From: Pseudoalteromonas sp. S2755
GTDB lineage: Bacteria > Pseudomonadota > Gammaproteobacteria > Enterobacterales > Alteromonadaceae
Direction of reading: 5' to 3'
DNA: 48,795 nt
Assembly (NCBI RefSeq): GCF_005886535.1
Contig: NZ_PNDS01000043.1
Location: forward strand, 1-48,795
The position numbers were made by a program, and so were the translations under genes. The notes under the pieces are model-generated. The model saw nothing but the letters and a program-made list of their open reading frames with translations. It was not told the origin of the DNA and ran no database searches. This document shows positions 35,013-43,773 of this stretch, piece after piece (position 1 is the stretch's first letter; each line of letters starts with the position of its first letter).

Positions 35013-35393
35013 TCAGTTATGTGTTATTTGATAGTTTGCTTTTTTGCCTTCAGTTGACTCAAATGATCCTTTGTCACCCACAGCAATATTGTCAACGTCG
35101 CTCTGTACCACGGTAAAATTGCTCTGTGCTTTCCCGTGCTTAAAACGGCCGCTGTGCATCAATACAATTTTACCTTGTTGTCCAGAAAAACAACCTGTTA
35201 CAGCCTCAAAGCCATTAAATTCAACATCTCCTGCTTCGGTGTAATGAAGCTGATAGTAAACTTCACTGTTACCCTCTATTTCACCTTTATAACAGAGGCT
35301 CACCATGGCTTTGGAAAGTTTAGCGCCATCATCAAATTGTTTTTCTGTAGTTTCTTGCCAATTGATAATTTCATACACACCAGTTAGTTGCAT
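35013..35393 (-). CDS. DUF3224 family protein
   Basis: This is a 126-residue beta-rich protein starting MQLTGVYEIINWQETTEKQF. It contains LSKAMVSLCYKGEIEGNSEVYYQLHYTEAGDVEFNGFEAVTG in the order expected of DUF3224, then GKIVLMHSGRF and a closing KGSFESTEGKKANYQITHN. The frame is open 70 codons upstream of this ATG. That extension (on the strand opposite the AraC gene) lacks family sense, and GGGA lies just before the chosen start. Function is unknown. It is divergent from the AraC-family regulator, which may control it. Confidence 0.8.
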   Translation of the reverse strand: MQLTGVYEIINWQETTEKQFDDGAKLSKAMVSLCYKGEIEGNSEVYYQLHYTEAGDVEFNGFEAVTGCFSGQQGKIVLMHSGRFKHGKAQSNFTVVQSDVDNIAVGDKGSFESTEGKKANYQITHN

Positions 35394-35537
35394 CCCATTT
35401 CCCTTAATTTTATAGTAGAAGAGTTTGACCTTGCTCTGCAGTTTTATGCCGCTTGTTTTAAATCTAGCACGCCATTTAAAATTGGTATTGTAAAAACGCG
35501 ACAACAAGCGAAGAGCTTTATCCATAACAAGGCAGCG

Positions 35538-36332
35538 ATGAAATCTAACCATAGCCAAATTAACGGTATACTCCATCAACAACAAAGCGCTCCAAATTAC
35601 CAACTCAGACGGTATTTCCCATCTACAGAGTTAGTAGGTCTTATAGATCAGTTTTGGTTTGTCGACTGGTGTTTGCCGGATAATAAAACCCATACACAAC
35701 GAAACCTACCAGATCCTAACTTTCATTTGCTGCAAAGTACCGATGAAATAAAAATTATTGGCCCTGTAAGCAAAGTATACGATTACACGATGCGCGGAAA
35801 AGGACAGATCTTGGGGGTTAAATTTAGGGTCGGTGCCCTAGTGGAGCAATTTGATATCACCCCTTTGACATGTATAGACAAAACCTTTTCTTTGGAGTCT
35901 CTTTGCGATGTACCGTCGAGCTCACTTGTTGCTTCATTAACGACGGCAAGTGACGATGCAGAGCGGGTAAAAGTGCTATCACAATTTTTAATGTCGTTTA
36001 CACTCCCTCAAAGCACAGGTGCTGCTATGGCTGAATATATTCTCAACACCTTGCAAGATCACAGCGATATTTTTACGGTTGAGCAACTTGCTAAACACTG
36101 CGACATGCCAATACGAAAAATACAAAGGCTTTGCCAACACTACATAGGTTTTAGTCCTAAATGGCTAATTCGAAAGTATCGCCTGCACCAAGCGCTTGCA
36201 ATGCTTGAATCTGATGCGACTACAATGGCTGATATTGTTGCTCAGTTGAACTATACCGATCAGTCCCACCTTATTAGAGATTTTAAAGAAATAATTGGCG
36301 TCACTCCTAACCGTTATCTCAAGCGCCCCTAA
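35538..36332 (+). CDS. AraC-family transcriptional regulator
   Basis: This is a 264-residue regulator. The N-terminal sensing domain has LVGLIDQFWFVDW, FHLLQSTDEIKIIGP and the FRVGALVEQF pattern of DUF6597-type AraC proteins. The C-terminal pair of helix-turn-helix motifs spans about residues 165-262 (LAKHCDMPIRKIQRLCQHYIGFSPKWLIRKYRL; ADIVAQLNYTDQSHLIRDF; ending GVTPNRYL). The ATG at 35538 is chosen because AAGGCAG is placed before it; an ATG at 35388 would add 50 residues without family character. The divergent DUF3224 gene is the likely target. Confidence 0.85.
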   Translation: MKSNHSQINGILHQQQSAPNYQLRRYFPSTELVGLIDQFWFVDWCLPDNKTHTQRNLPDPNFHLLQSTDEIKIIGPVSKVYDYTMRGKGQILGVKFRVGALVEQFDITPLTCIDKTFSLESLCDVPSSSLVASLTTASDDAERVKVLSQFLMSFTLPQSTGAAMAEYILNTLQDHSDIFTVEQLAKHCDMPIRKIQRLCQHYIGFSPKWLIRKYRLHQALAMLESDATTMADIVAQLNYTDQSHLIRDFKEIIGVTPNRYLKRP

Positions 36333-36354
36333 CAGGTACTTCGCCTCTATGTGT

Positions 36355-36371
36355 TGTAATGCCCCTTTACA
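36355..36371. repeat. Palindrome TGTAATGCCCCTTTACA
   Basis: This is one of the TGTAAA(G/C)CCCCTTTACA-like short palindromes seen in this window. It lies between the convergent AraC and TetR genes and is one base off the consensus. Confidence 0.45.
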
Positions 36372-36391
36372 ACGCCACAACGCAATGACAC

Positions 36392-36949
36392 TTAAGCCTC
36401 AATCGCTTTACAAATTAGTGCAATTGCACCGCTTGTCATCGAGACATTTAACGCTTCTCTATCTGGGTTACACTCCATAGCGAGTGCTACCCCATGTAAA
36501 TAATCAACCAGTAAGCAAATCGCATCTTGTTGTGCCTGTCCCTGTAATTCAAGCGTTTGAGTCACTTCTTCAAATCGAGTTTGAAATACTTGAGCTGGAC
36601 CTACTGAGTCCATTGACAGCAGCACAGTTAACAACCCTGGATAGTCATCGAGTAGCTGTAAATAACTTGCACTGAGCTTTTGTAGTTCTGTTTGCCACTT
36701 TTCAGCGCAGCTAGGTTCATAGATTTCATCGACTAAAGAGCAGGTCAAAGCTTCGAGCAAAGCCTGCTTGTTTTTAAAGTAATGATAAATTGCCATCGCA
36801 TCGACATGTAGGCTGCTCGCCAACGCTCGAATACTAGGCACTTTTCTACTTTCCTTCATCTGCAATTTGGCTGCTTGTATGATCCGCTCCTGACTTAGTG
36901 CTTCATCTTCCGCTAGCGGTCGGCCACGCTTTTTATCCTTGACACTCAT
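36392..36949 (-). CDS. TetR-family transcriptional regulator
   Basis: This is a 185-residue regulator. The N-terminal helix-turn-helix covers about residues 18-60 (RIIQAAKLQMKESRKVPSIR, then ASSLHVDAMAIYHYFKNKQALLEAL). The DNA-recognition residues AIYHYF are typical of TetR proteins. The C-terminal ligand-binding half is helical. A basic leader (KDKKRGRPLAEDE) precedes the HTH. It is divergent from a RibD-like reductase, with a perfect 41-nt palindrome between them, so it probably represses both. The inducer is unknown. Confidence 0.92.
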   Translation of the reverse strand: MSVKDKKRGRPLAEDEALSQERIIQAAKLQMKESRKVPSIRALASSLHVDAMAIYHYFKNKQALLEALTCSLVDEIYEPSCAEKWQTELQKLSASYLQLLDDYPGLLTVLLSMDSVGPAQVFQTRFEEVTQTLELQGQAQQDAICLLVDYLHGVALAMECNPDREALNVSMTSGAIALICKAIEA

Positions 36950-36963
36950 TGTTTACTCTCGCT

Positions 36964-37004
36964 AAGATAAAATAAATTCTACAATGTAGAATTTATTTTA
37001 TCTT
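36964..37004. promoter_or_regulatory. 41-nt perfect palindrome, likely TetR operator
   Basis: Two 20-bp arms, identical on opposite strands, are separated by a single A at 36984. The core reads TTCTACAATGTAGAA and the outer parts are AT-rich (AAGATAAAATAAA). It sits between the divergent TetR and RibD-like genes, where it would cover both promoters. The length suggests two overlapping operator turns or two dimers. Confidence 0.8.
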
Positions 37005-37035
37005 GAAATGGTATAGGGTTCAACCGGAGTATAAA

Positions 37036-37569
37036 ATGGCAAACATCGTCTATATTGGGGCAAGCCTCGACGGCTTTATCACGGATAAAAATAACCGCTT
37101 AGACTGGCTACACGAATTACCTAACCCTGAAGGTTTAGACTTGGGGTTCGCCGATTTTATGGCCCGTGTAGATGCCATCATTATGGGGCGAAATACCTTT
37201 GAGACAATCCAAGGGTTTGATTGCGAATGGCCATACAACAAACCTGTTTTTGTATTGAGTAATACACTTAAAGAGGTACCAAAAGTCTTTGCGGATAAGG
37301 TATCGCTTGTACGAGGTGAACTGACAGATATCGTCGAACAACTGGCTCAGCAGGGCTTTAAAACCCTTTACATTGATGGCGGAAAAACCATACAAAGCTT
37401 TCTACAACAAGATCTCATTGATGAGCTAATAATCACAACTATTCCAACTATTTTAGGTGGTGGAACACCTTTATTCGGAACACTAAATGAGCCGCTTAAA
37501 TTTAAACATGTGAATGCTGTGAGATATTTAGATTGCGTGGTAAAAAATTACTACGTACGGCAAAGATAA
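37036..37569 (+). CDS. RibD/dihydrofolate reductase-like oxidoreductase
   Basis: This is a 177-residue protein of the RibD C-terminal/DHFR-like fold. The N-terminus VYIGASLDGFITDKNNRLDWL holds the conserved nucleotide-binding start. IIMGRNTFETI follows, then TLYIDGGKTIQSFLQQDLIDELIITTIPTILGGGTPLF, the hallmark block of the family. It should be an NADPH-dependent reductase of unknown substrate. The ATG at 37036 follows GGAG; the frame is open from 37003. It is likely repressed by the divergent TetR gene. Confidence 0.9.
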   Translation: MANIVYIGASLDGFITDKNNRLDWLHELPNPEGLDLGFADFMARVDAIIMGRNTFETIQGFDCEWPYNKPVFVLSNTLKEVPKVFADKVSLVRGELTDIVEQLAQQGFKTLYIDGGKTIQSFLQQDLIDELIITTIPTILGGGTPLFGTLNEPLKFKHVNAVRYLDCVVKNYYVRQR

Positions 37570-37603
37570 CGCCAAGAAGGCGCTTAAAATAAGCGCCTCA
37601 GTA

Positions 37604-38976
37604 TTAAGCGCACTGCTTATCACCTGACGTAGCTTCCATATCTGCACGCTTTAACTGATATAAATCACGCCAAAGCAGAGGGATGATAATAACAGTTAAC
37701 GTGATGTTTGAAATAGGTACCGCAAGCCACACCCCATCAACACCAAACCACAAAGGTAATACGTATAAAAACGGCAATTGCACCAACATGTTTCCAAGTG
37801 AAATAGCCAAGGCTTTACCGCCTTTGCCAACCGCAACAAAGTACATTGAGGTAAGAAATATAAAGCCATCCAAGAATAACGTGGATAGATGTAGCTGCAA
37901 ACCGCGCTCGGCTGCGTTGAGCAAAGCCAAATCCTCACTAAAGAGCCCAAGTACATACGTTGGAAATAGATAAAACACCGTTACCATCACCACACCAAAA
38001 CCCAAGCTCACTTTGAGCGCTAGCTTAAACATAATGCGAATGCGCTGGTAAAGGCCAGCTCCAAAATAATAACTGATGGGCGGCTGGACACCACTGGCCA
38101 CACCTTCTGCAATAAAATAGTAAATAACGCCAAGGTAACCAACCACAGCGAAAGCCGCCACCTCAACTTCACTGGCAAATATCAGCAACTGCTTGTTATG
38201 TAACGCAATGATAAAGCCAAAATACAAGAACATTACCAACCCTGCAGCGCCTTGCTTAAATATTTCGAAGATTAGAGAGAGGTTAAGTGCTCCTCTCGGC
38301 TTATTTTCTCCACAAGAGTTGAGTAAAAAGTAAAGCGCGCCAAGTGCAACTATCCCTTGTGAAATTAGCGTAGCAAGTGCAGCGCCGAGTAGTTGCCAAC
38401 GTAATTCTACAATCATAAAATAATCGAGTACTATGTTGCAGAGCGCCCCTACAATTAGCACAGCCGTTGCAATTTCCGGTTTACCATTGTTTCTTAGTAG
38501 CAATGGTAATGCACCTGCTGCGATTGTGACCCCGGCCCCCAGTTCAATATCTGTAAGTAGTCTAAACTGGAGTGTAAAAGTTCACCTGAAGCACCTTGTA
38601 TCTCCAGTAGTGTCGGTCCGAATAATACAAGGATAGTTATTACAAACACAGTCAACATGGCGATAAGCCAAAAGCTGGTGCTTATCAATTGCTGCGTGTT
38701 TGTATTGTCGTCAGCACCACGATAAATCGATAGCAAACTACCAGATCCCATCCCCACTAGAACACCAAAACCGATAATGATCCCTATAATGGGCCAAGCA
38801 AGGTTTACAGCGGCCAACCCCTGAGCACCAAGGTAGTGACCAATAAAAATACCATCGACGATTTGGTACAATCCATTGACCATCATTGCGACAACGGCAG
38901 GGATGGTGTAGCGCCAAAAAGTGCGGGTAACATTAGCGTCCTCAGTTTGTGCTTTGCTCGTTGAATCTAACAACAT
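37604..38976 (-). pseudogene. MATE family efflux pump, frameshifted
   Basis: Two adjoining frames make one multidrug and toxin extrusion (MATE) protein. The first (38976-38494) starts TFWRYTIPAVVAMMVNGLYQIVDGIFIGHYLG and breaks after LQILNW. The second (to 37604) resumes as AGVTIAAGALPLLLRNNGKPEIATA and continues to the end. One base appears to be missing in the G-rich run at about 38529-38541, where the product switches frame. The full gene would be about 457 residues with 12 helices. A homopolymer error in the sequence is possible. It is divergent from a LysR regulator. Confidence 0.75.
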
Positions 38977-39043
38977 GATGAAATCCTTAAGCGTGAAAAG
39001 TGGTTATTATCCTTGCAACTGAGATTGGTCAAAGTTAGTATCC

Positions 39044-39058
39044 ATCCGAAATTCGGAT
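39044..39058. promoter_or_regulatory. LysR-type operator ATCCGAA-A-TTCGGAT
   Basis: A 7-bp perfect inverted repeat with a 1-nt centre fits the T-N11-A form (TCCGAAATTCGGA). It lies between the divergent MATE and LysR genes, 13 bp before the LysR ATG, so it is a likely regulator-binding site. Confidence 0.7.
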
Positions 39059-39070
39059 AGGTTAATCATT

Positions 39071-39943
39071 ATGCATTGGACACTCGATCAACTTGAAGCC
39101 TTTGTCACCGCAGTAAGGCTGGGGTCATTTTCAGCTGCGGCAAGGCATTTGGGAAAAGCGCAATCTCGTGTCAGCACCTCAATTGCCAATCTGGAAGCTG
39201 ATCTAGGTTTTGCACTCTTTGACCGCTCAGCCAGACTACCAGTGTTAAATCAAGCTGGTCTCGATCTGTTTAAAGAAGCCGAAGCGGTGCTTATGCAATG
39301 TCAGCGACTGCAATCAAGAGCCAATTCACTTAATTATGGTGAAGAGGTGTCTCTCACCGTTGCTATGGATGAAGCTGTACCCATCATCGCATTTGAGTCT
39401 TTGTTTGAACGACTAGCTCAGCAATTTCCGCTATTAAAATTAGCTATTATCAACGGCTCCCAAGACGATATTGCGCAATGGGTGAGTGCAGAAAGGGCTG
39501 AGATAGGCATTTTATTTCACCAGAAACCATTACCAGAATCGCTGGATTTCACCTCAATTAGCAGTTTTAAACAAGTCTTGGTCTGCTCCCCTCATCATCC
39601 GCTTGCACAACACCCAGCCCCGAGTATTGAGGAGTTAAATCTGCATCGACAGCTTGTAATACGTGATCGTATTGGAAATACTCAGTCACAAGCCATATCT
39701 ACAAGTCACTGGCATATCGATAGTTACTATTACATCATGGGTTTAGTGATTAGAGGGGTTGGTTGGGCGTTGGTACCTGAGCATGTTGTCAACACGCCGT
39801 GGTATATGGGCGAACTCGTCGAGCTGTCAACCGAGCATATTCCTAACCCTCTAATTGTCGAAATGGGTATAGTACAACGTAGAGACCAAAGTAAAGGACC
39901 TATCGTCCAGTGGCTCCATAACGAAATAGCAAATTTATTCTGA
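39071..39943 (+). CDS. LysR-family transcriptional regulator
   Basis: This is a 290-residue regulator. The N-terminal winged HTH (LDQLEAFVTAVRLGSFSAAA, then HLGKAQSRVSTSIANLEADLG) is followed by the helical linker. The effector domain covers about residues 90-290 (SLTVAMDEAVPIIAFESLFERLAQQFP; ending MGLVIRGVGWALVPEHVV). It is divergent from the MATE pump, which it probably controls through the dyad at 39044-39058. No clear ribosome-binding site precedes the ATG. Confidence 0.92.
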   Translation: MHWTLDQLEAFVTAVRLGSFSAAARHLGKAQSRVSTSIANLEADLGFALFDRSARLPVLNQAGLDLFKEAEAVLMQCQRLQSRANSLNYGEEVSLTVAMDEAVPIIAFESLFERLAQQFPLLKLAIINGSQDDIAQWVSAERAEIGILFHQKPLPESLDFTSISSFKQVLVCSPHHPLAQHPAPSIEELNLHRQLVIRDRIGNTQSQAISTSHWHIDSYYYIMGLVIRGVGWALVPEHVVNTPWYMGELVELSTEHIPNPLIVEMGIVQRRDQSKGPIVQWLHNEIANLF

Positions 39944-40151
39944 TCTTCATGCTTGCGTTAGACTTAAACTATATTTGCTGCCGTTAAGCTGGCGTTTTTA
40001 GTAAACAGATGGTTAAATTAGCGTGTTTTGGATAAATCGCTTTTAGTGCGGTAGCATAGGTTCGCGTATACGTAGTAGAGTGGCATATAGCCAGCACATC
40101 ATATTTAGGAGATCGTAGTCTTAGCATTTAAGACCGCAGTCAGGATACATT

Positions 40152-40661
40152 ATGTTTGATAAAAATACGCTTATTGAAGCCTATGAAAATGTTTTAATTA
40201 CACTTATTAAAAAGCGCATCAACGAACTACAGTTTTATGTAAATCAAAGCGCCTACTCGCATATGTTATTATCTGTTGAGTTTTGGCATTACGATGTAAA
40301 TTGGAATATCTACAGCCTGCCGGAAAGTCATTTTGAACAGCATAAAAACGTTGCCTCAGATGAATTTATTATTTTATCTGACTTTGAAGAGGACTGCCCA
40401 GAAGTCGCTAAGTTAAGAGATATTTTTGAGAGTTGGGAGGATCTAGAGCTCACTGAAGATGAAAATGAGAATATGGATCTGTTGTTCAAGCTATCTCATG
40501 AAGCGCTCGCCGAGGCACTATGCGGAAACGAAGTAAAACCAATATTACTAGACATCTTTGCTGAAAATAAGGCGCTAAAAAATAAACCGCTTAACGAGCT
40601 TATCAAAGTAGAAGATCCAGACGGACGTTTTGATCTCAACTTTGTAGAAACTGTTGCTTAA
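40152..40661 (+). CDS. Acidic hypothetical protein
   Basis: This is a 169-residue soluble, strongly acidic protein of no recognised family. It starts MFDKNTLIEAYENVLITLIK, has FEEDCPEVAKLRDIFESWED and ELTEDENENMDLLFKLSHEA in the middle, and ends with VEDPDGRFDLNFVETVA. It looks like a helical cytoplasmic protein. AGGATACATT precedes the ATG. It stands alone; the 208 bp before it hold no recognised feature. Confidence 0.65.
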   Translation: MFDKNTLIEAYENVLITLIKKRINELQFYVNQSAYSHMLLSVEFWHYDVNWNIYSLPESHFEQHKNVASDEFIILSDFEEDCPEVAKLRDIFESWEDLELTEDENENMDLLFKLSHEALAEALCGNEVKPILLDIFAENKALKNKPLNELIKVEDPDGRFDLNFVETVA

Positions 40662-40724
40662 TAAACCGTCAAGTAAGCCCAGAAAATATGCTTAATGGCT
40701 TGGGTTTAAGCTAGTGAACTTCAT

Positions 40725-40758
40725 TGTGTAAACCCTTTTTGTAAAGGGGCTTTACACA
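40725..40758. terminator. Hairpin between convergent genes
   Basis: The arms TGTGTAAA (40725-40732) and TTTACACA (40751-40758) are extended by CCC/GGG pairing. The right part contains TGTAAAGGGGCTTTACA (40740-40756), another member of the short palindrome family. It probably terminates the leftward gene at 40759 and the rightward gene at 40661. Confidence 0.55.
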
Positions 40759-40995
40759 TTAGCTGGTCTCACGCGCTTTTGTGATTGCAGCTTGGATCGC
40801 AGCTTTAGCCTGTGGGCTGTTTTTCCAACAAGTTGTTCGTAACATTGAAGCGACTCGCTCTGCAATTTCTTCAACTTCATAAGTCGCAAGCTGGCTCAAA
40901 CTGCAAATACCGATTTCTTCAAAACGCTTTATCACTGTTGGGCCGACTCCTTTGAGGGCTAGTAAGGTGTTTTTTTCACTGTCAGAGAAAACCAT
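40759..40995 (-). CDS. Small helix-hairpin-helix protein
   Basis: This is a 78-residue protein with a clear HhH pair: LLALKGVGPTVIKRFEEIGI at residues 11-30, then LSQLATYEVEEIAERVASML. HhH motifs bind DNA without sequence specificity, and the C-terminal part is helical and basic. It resembles the small Cdd1/HhH proteins whose role is unknown. AAAGGAT precedes the ATG. Confidence 0.7.
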   Translation of the reverse strand: MVFSDSEKNTLLALKGVGPTVIKRFEEIGICSLSQLATYEVEEIAERVASMLRTTCWKNSPQAKAAIQAAITKARETS

Positions 40996-41032
40996 AGTTC
41001 AGCTATCCTTTTCTTTATCAAAACGGTCAACA

Positions 41033-41300
41033 TTAACGCGATAATATTGAAATTCTAGCATTATCTTGGCTTGAGAAGTCTGGATCAACGTAAATATGTA
41101 TTCTTGTGATAAAATTATCAGAGAATTCGAACACATTACCAAAACGGCCAGATGAAATTTGATTATCCGGCCTGTGCGCATCATCACGCATCACGCCGCT
41201 TTCTTGCCCTTCAACAGCAGCGATTTCTCCAGACACAATGAAATTAAAATACGCAAAATAACATCAAATGGCGACAACCAGCCCCAGCTTGCTTTTCTCT
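41033..41300 (-). pseudogene. NTF2/SnoaL-like fold remnant
   Basis: A leftward frame reads FNFIVSGEIAAVEGQESG, then MRDDAHRPDN and SSGRFGNVFEFSDNFITRIH. This is the beta-sheet end of a SnoaL/ketosteroid-isomerase-like (NTF2) fold. Out of phase just upstream lies SWGWLSPFDVILRIL, which could be the previous strand. The N-terminal helix region is missing. It looks like a degraded gene with a frameshift. Only weak family-level similarity supports this. Confidence 0.4.
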
Positions 41301-41383
41301 ACACAATGCACACATTGTATACCTCGAAAGGGAATGGTAACTTATTGATGAATATAAGCTAAAATCGATTTAAAGGGAGTTCA

Positions 41384-41875
41384 ATGTTCAAGCTAAGACC
41401 ATTCCGAGCCAATGATGTCGCCAATATAGTCGCGATTTTGAACGATCCTGATGTTGTTCGGTATTTATCAACAAAAATTCCGCAACCTTACACCGAGCAA
41501 GATGCAATATGGTGGATAAATGAGGGAAGTAAACACGGCCATATTCGAGCGATATGCGATGGTCAGCAGCTTATCGGCTGTATAGGTGTTAATCCTGGCG
41601 AGTTTGAATATCAGCGCTCTGGTGAAATAGGCTATTGGCTCGCAAAAAGTCATTGGCGTAAAGGAATTACTCATAAAGCCATTTTGCACATTACCTCAGA
41701 GGTATTTAACAAGACCAATATTGAACGGATCTTTGCCGCAGTATTTGACGACAATCATGCATCAATGAGGCTACTAGAGAAGTCAGGTTTTGAGCAAGAG
41801 GCGGTGTTAAAACGCGCTATATTCAAAAATGAGCGTTTCTACAACAATCACATTTTTGCCTTATTAAAGCCTTAA
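41384..41875 (+). CDS. GNAT-family N-acetyltransferase (RimJ/RimL type)
   Basis: This is a 163-residue acetyltransferase. It has the start of the RimJ group (FKLRPFRANDVANIVAILND), the acetyl-CoA loop in GYWLAKSHWRKGITHKAI, and the C-terminal RIFAAVFDDNHASMRLLEKSGFEQEAVLKRA block. It probably acetylates an alpha-amino group or small amine; the target is unknown. GGGAG is before the ATG. It is a single gene. Confidence 0.9.
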   Translation: MFKLRPFRANDVANIVAILNDPDVVRYLSTKIPQPYTEQDAIWWINEGSKHGHIRAICDGQQLIGCIGVNPGEFEYQRSGEIGYWLAKSHWRKGITHKAILHITSEVFNKTNIERIFAAVFDDNHASMRLLEKSGFEQEAVLKRAIFKNERFYNNHIFALLKP

Positions 41876-41939
41876 ATGAGCGGTTGCTTAGTTCAACCGT
41901 AAGTAGGCTACTCAAGCAATCAAGTGGCTCCGTACTAAC

Positions 41940-42695
41940 CTAGACCAAAGTAAGCACTATCTCTAGCGACTCAATCTGCTTTTTTAAGCTTGGATTGATT
42001 TCTTCATCGGTAATAATTGTGTCAATTTCGTGAGCAGTAACAATCTGATAAGTAGCGACTTTATCTAGTTTATTACTCGGTCCCATAATCACAGTGTGAT
42101 CGCTTTGACGAATAGTCGCAGAGAGGATCTCCGCTTCTTCAATATAGCTTGCACTAAAACCGTGGTGAATATGGAACGAGCAAATCCCCATAAAAACAAT
42201 ATCAAAACGGATCCGTTTCACCATTTCGATCGCCGTCATGCCTACCACCCGCATTGCTGGTTTAAACATCGGGCCGCCCAATAAAATCACATCCACCAGC
42301 GAATGATAAGCCAACTCTTTGGCGATCAGTGGACAACCCGTAACCACAGTCAACGGCATATTTTTAGGTAAGTGTTGTGCCAAATAACGGCACGTCTCGC
42401 CAGAATCAATCACTATCGTTTGTCCAGGCACGAGCATCGCTAAGGCAGGTTCAATATAACGAATTTTACTGGTATCGGGTTTATCTAAACGCTCGATATA
42501 GTCAGGAGTATTATCCTGCAGCGCTAAAGCGCCACCATGAACACGCCGCAGGAGCTTAAGCTCAGCCAGTTTGTTTAAATCCCGACGGATTGTGTCTTCG
42601 CTCACATCAAGCGTTTGCGCCAAGGACACTGAGGTGATCCGCCCTTGTAAATTAAGCTGATCGAGAATGAATTGATGACGTTCTGCCAATAGCAT
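41940..42695 (-). CDS. DeoR-family transcriptional regulator
   Basis: This is a 251-residue regulator. The N-terminal HTH is RITSVSLAQTLDVSEDTIRR at residues 19-38, followed by NKLAELKLLRRVHGGAL, the DeoR signature. The DeoRC sensor domain follows (VIDSGETCRYLAQHLPKNMPLTVVTGCPLIA; ILLGGPMFKPAMRVVG). It likely responds to a phosphorylated sugar or nucleoside. The ATG at 42695 is chosen because AGGA is spaced 7 nt before it and family members start here; the frame is open to 42815. It is divergent from a HAD gene, its probable target. Confidence 0.9.
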   Translation of the reverse strand: MLLAERHQFILDQLNLQGRITSVSLAQTLDVSEDTIRRDLNKLAELKLLRRVHGGALALQDNTPDYIERLDKPDTSKIRYIEPALAMLVPGQTIVIDSGETCRYLAQHLPKNMPLTVVTGCPLIAKELAYHSLVDVILLGGPMFKPAMRVVGMTAIEMVKRIRFDIVFMGICSFHIHHGFSASYIEEAEILSATIRQSDHTVIMGPSNKLDKVATYQIVTAHEIDTIITDEEINPSLKKQIESLEIVLTLV

Positions 42696-42839
42696 TGCAT
42701 GTTCCTGCATGTTTTTGCGTAATTTTACTTGAAAAAGATCGAGATACAAGCGTATTATTTGCACATACATGCATGATAAAGCCGGTTTAATATAAATAAA
42801 CGCCTGTTTATGCATGAAACATTATCATAAGGAGTAAAA

Positions 42840-43487
42840 ATGGCACTTAATTCACTCAACCTGAACCATTATCAGGGATTGATATTCGATATGGATGGCA
42901 CACTTGTAGATTCTGAAGTTGCAGTACGACAGGCCGTCGCGCCTTGGTGTGAGAAACATCATGTCGATTTAGAAATGGTATTAACTACGGGCAGAGGTGC
43001 ACGTTTCAAAGACTTTATAGAGCAATTTACTCCGCATTTAGATTGCCAGCATGAAGTCGAGCTGTTGGAACAAGCAGAAGCCGACCTTGCTCATACCGTC
43101 ACAGCCATTCCTGGAGCTAAATCGTTTTTAAGCGAAATAAAAGCACAGCAACGCAAGTGGGCCGTTGCAACTTCTGCAAATCGTCACAATGCAATTGCAC
43201 GACTCACCACGGCAGGTTTACCTATTCCTGAAATATTAATTACCGCAGATGATGTTGGGCAAGGTAAGCCTCACCCTGAGCCATTTTTATTGGCGGCCAA
43301 ACGACTATGAGTTGCAACCTCTAAATGCCTTGCATTTGAAGACTCAGATCAAGGGGTAAGATCCGCACTTAGCGCAGGCTGTGACGTAGTCGTGGTTAAC
43401 CGTTTTTGCACTATTCACCATGACCATATTGTTGCCCGTATCAATCACTATCAGGATATCTACTTATCAGAGGAAGTAAGCGAATGA
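42840..43487 (+). pseudogene. HAD phosphatase (beta-phosphoglucomutase-like) with nonsense codon
   Basis: One frame encodes a complete 215-codon HAD enzyme, broken by a TGA at 43308-43310. Motif I is FDMDGTLVDSE, motif II VATSANRHN, and motif III GQGKPHPEPFLLAAKRL. After the stop the same frame continues VATSKCLAFEDSDQGVRSALSAG, motif IV with its acidic pair. The family has Gly at this position (RLGV), so GGA to TGA would explain it. The true stop overlaps the next ATG (ATGA). The 156-residue product lacks motif IV and should be inactive. Confidence 0.8.
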
Positions 43488-43771
43488 AAACATGGCTGGC
43501 AGGCTTTTATCAAACGAAAGATACCTACTGGGATTTCGCCGGAGTGTTCTTCGGCGGTATCGGTTTTATCGCATTATTCGGCCAGCTACTTAGCGAGCTT
43601 GAGCGCCAAGGCCCAACCAACTTGTCCTTTACGTTTTTAATCGGGTATGTAATGGTGTTTAGTTTCTGGCTGATGTATGGGCTGAGATTTCAGCGAATGG
43701 CAATCATTGTTACTAATGTACTTTGCCTACTTTTACAGATCTTAATTTTACTCACTGCCATTTTGCGTTGA
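43484..43771 (+). CDS. Small membrane protein of unknown function
   Basis: This is a 95-residue protein with a soluble start (MKTWLAGFYQTKDTYWDF) and three hydrophobic helices (FGGIGFIALFGQLL; FLIGYVMVFSFWLMYG; VLCLLLQILILLTAIL). The family was not recognised. The ATG overlaps the stop of the HAD gene (ATGA), so it would be translated with it. GAGGAAG precedes the start. The nonsense codon upstream may lower its translation. Confidence 0.6.
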   Translation: MKTWLAGFYQTKDTYWDFAGVFFGGIGFIALFGQLLSELERQGPTNLSFTFLIGYVMVFSFWLMYGLRFQRMAIIVTNVLCLLLQILILLTAILR

Positions 43772-43773
43772 GT

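Noticed and set aside
35394..35603. N-terminal extension of the DUF3224 gene
   Set aside because: It lies opposite the AraC gene region and does not match the family; the internal ATG with GGGA upstream fits the DUF3224 start.
43308..43310. Selenocysteine codon in the HAD gene
   Set aside because: The family has glycine there, not cysteine, and no SECIS-like hairpin follows the TGA; a GGA to TGA nonsense change is simpler.
43737..43754. A further copy of the 18-bp motif (GATCTTAATTTTACTCAC)
   Set aside because: It differs at two fixed positions and lies in coding sequence for a Leu/Ile-rich helix; it is more likely chance than a true copy.
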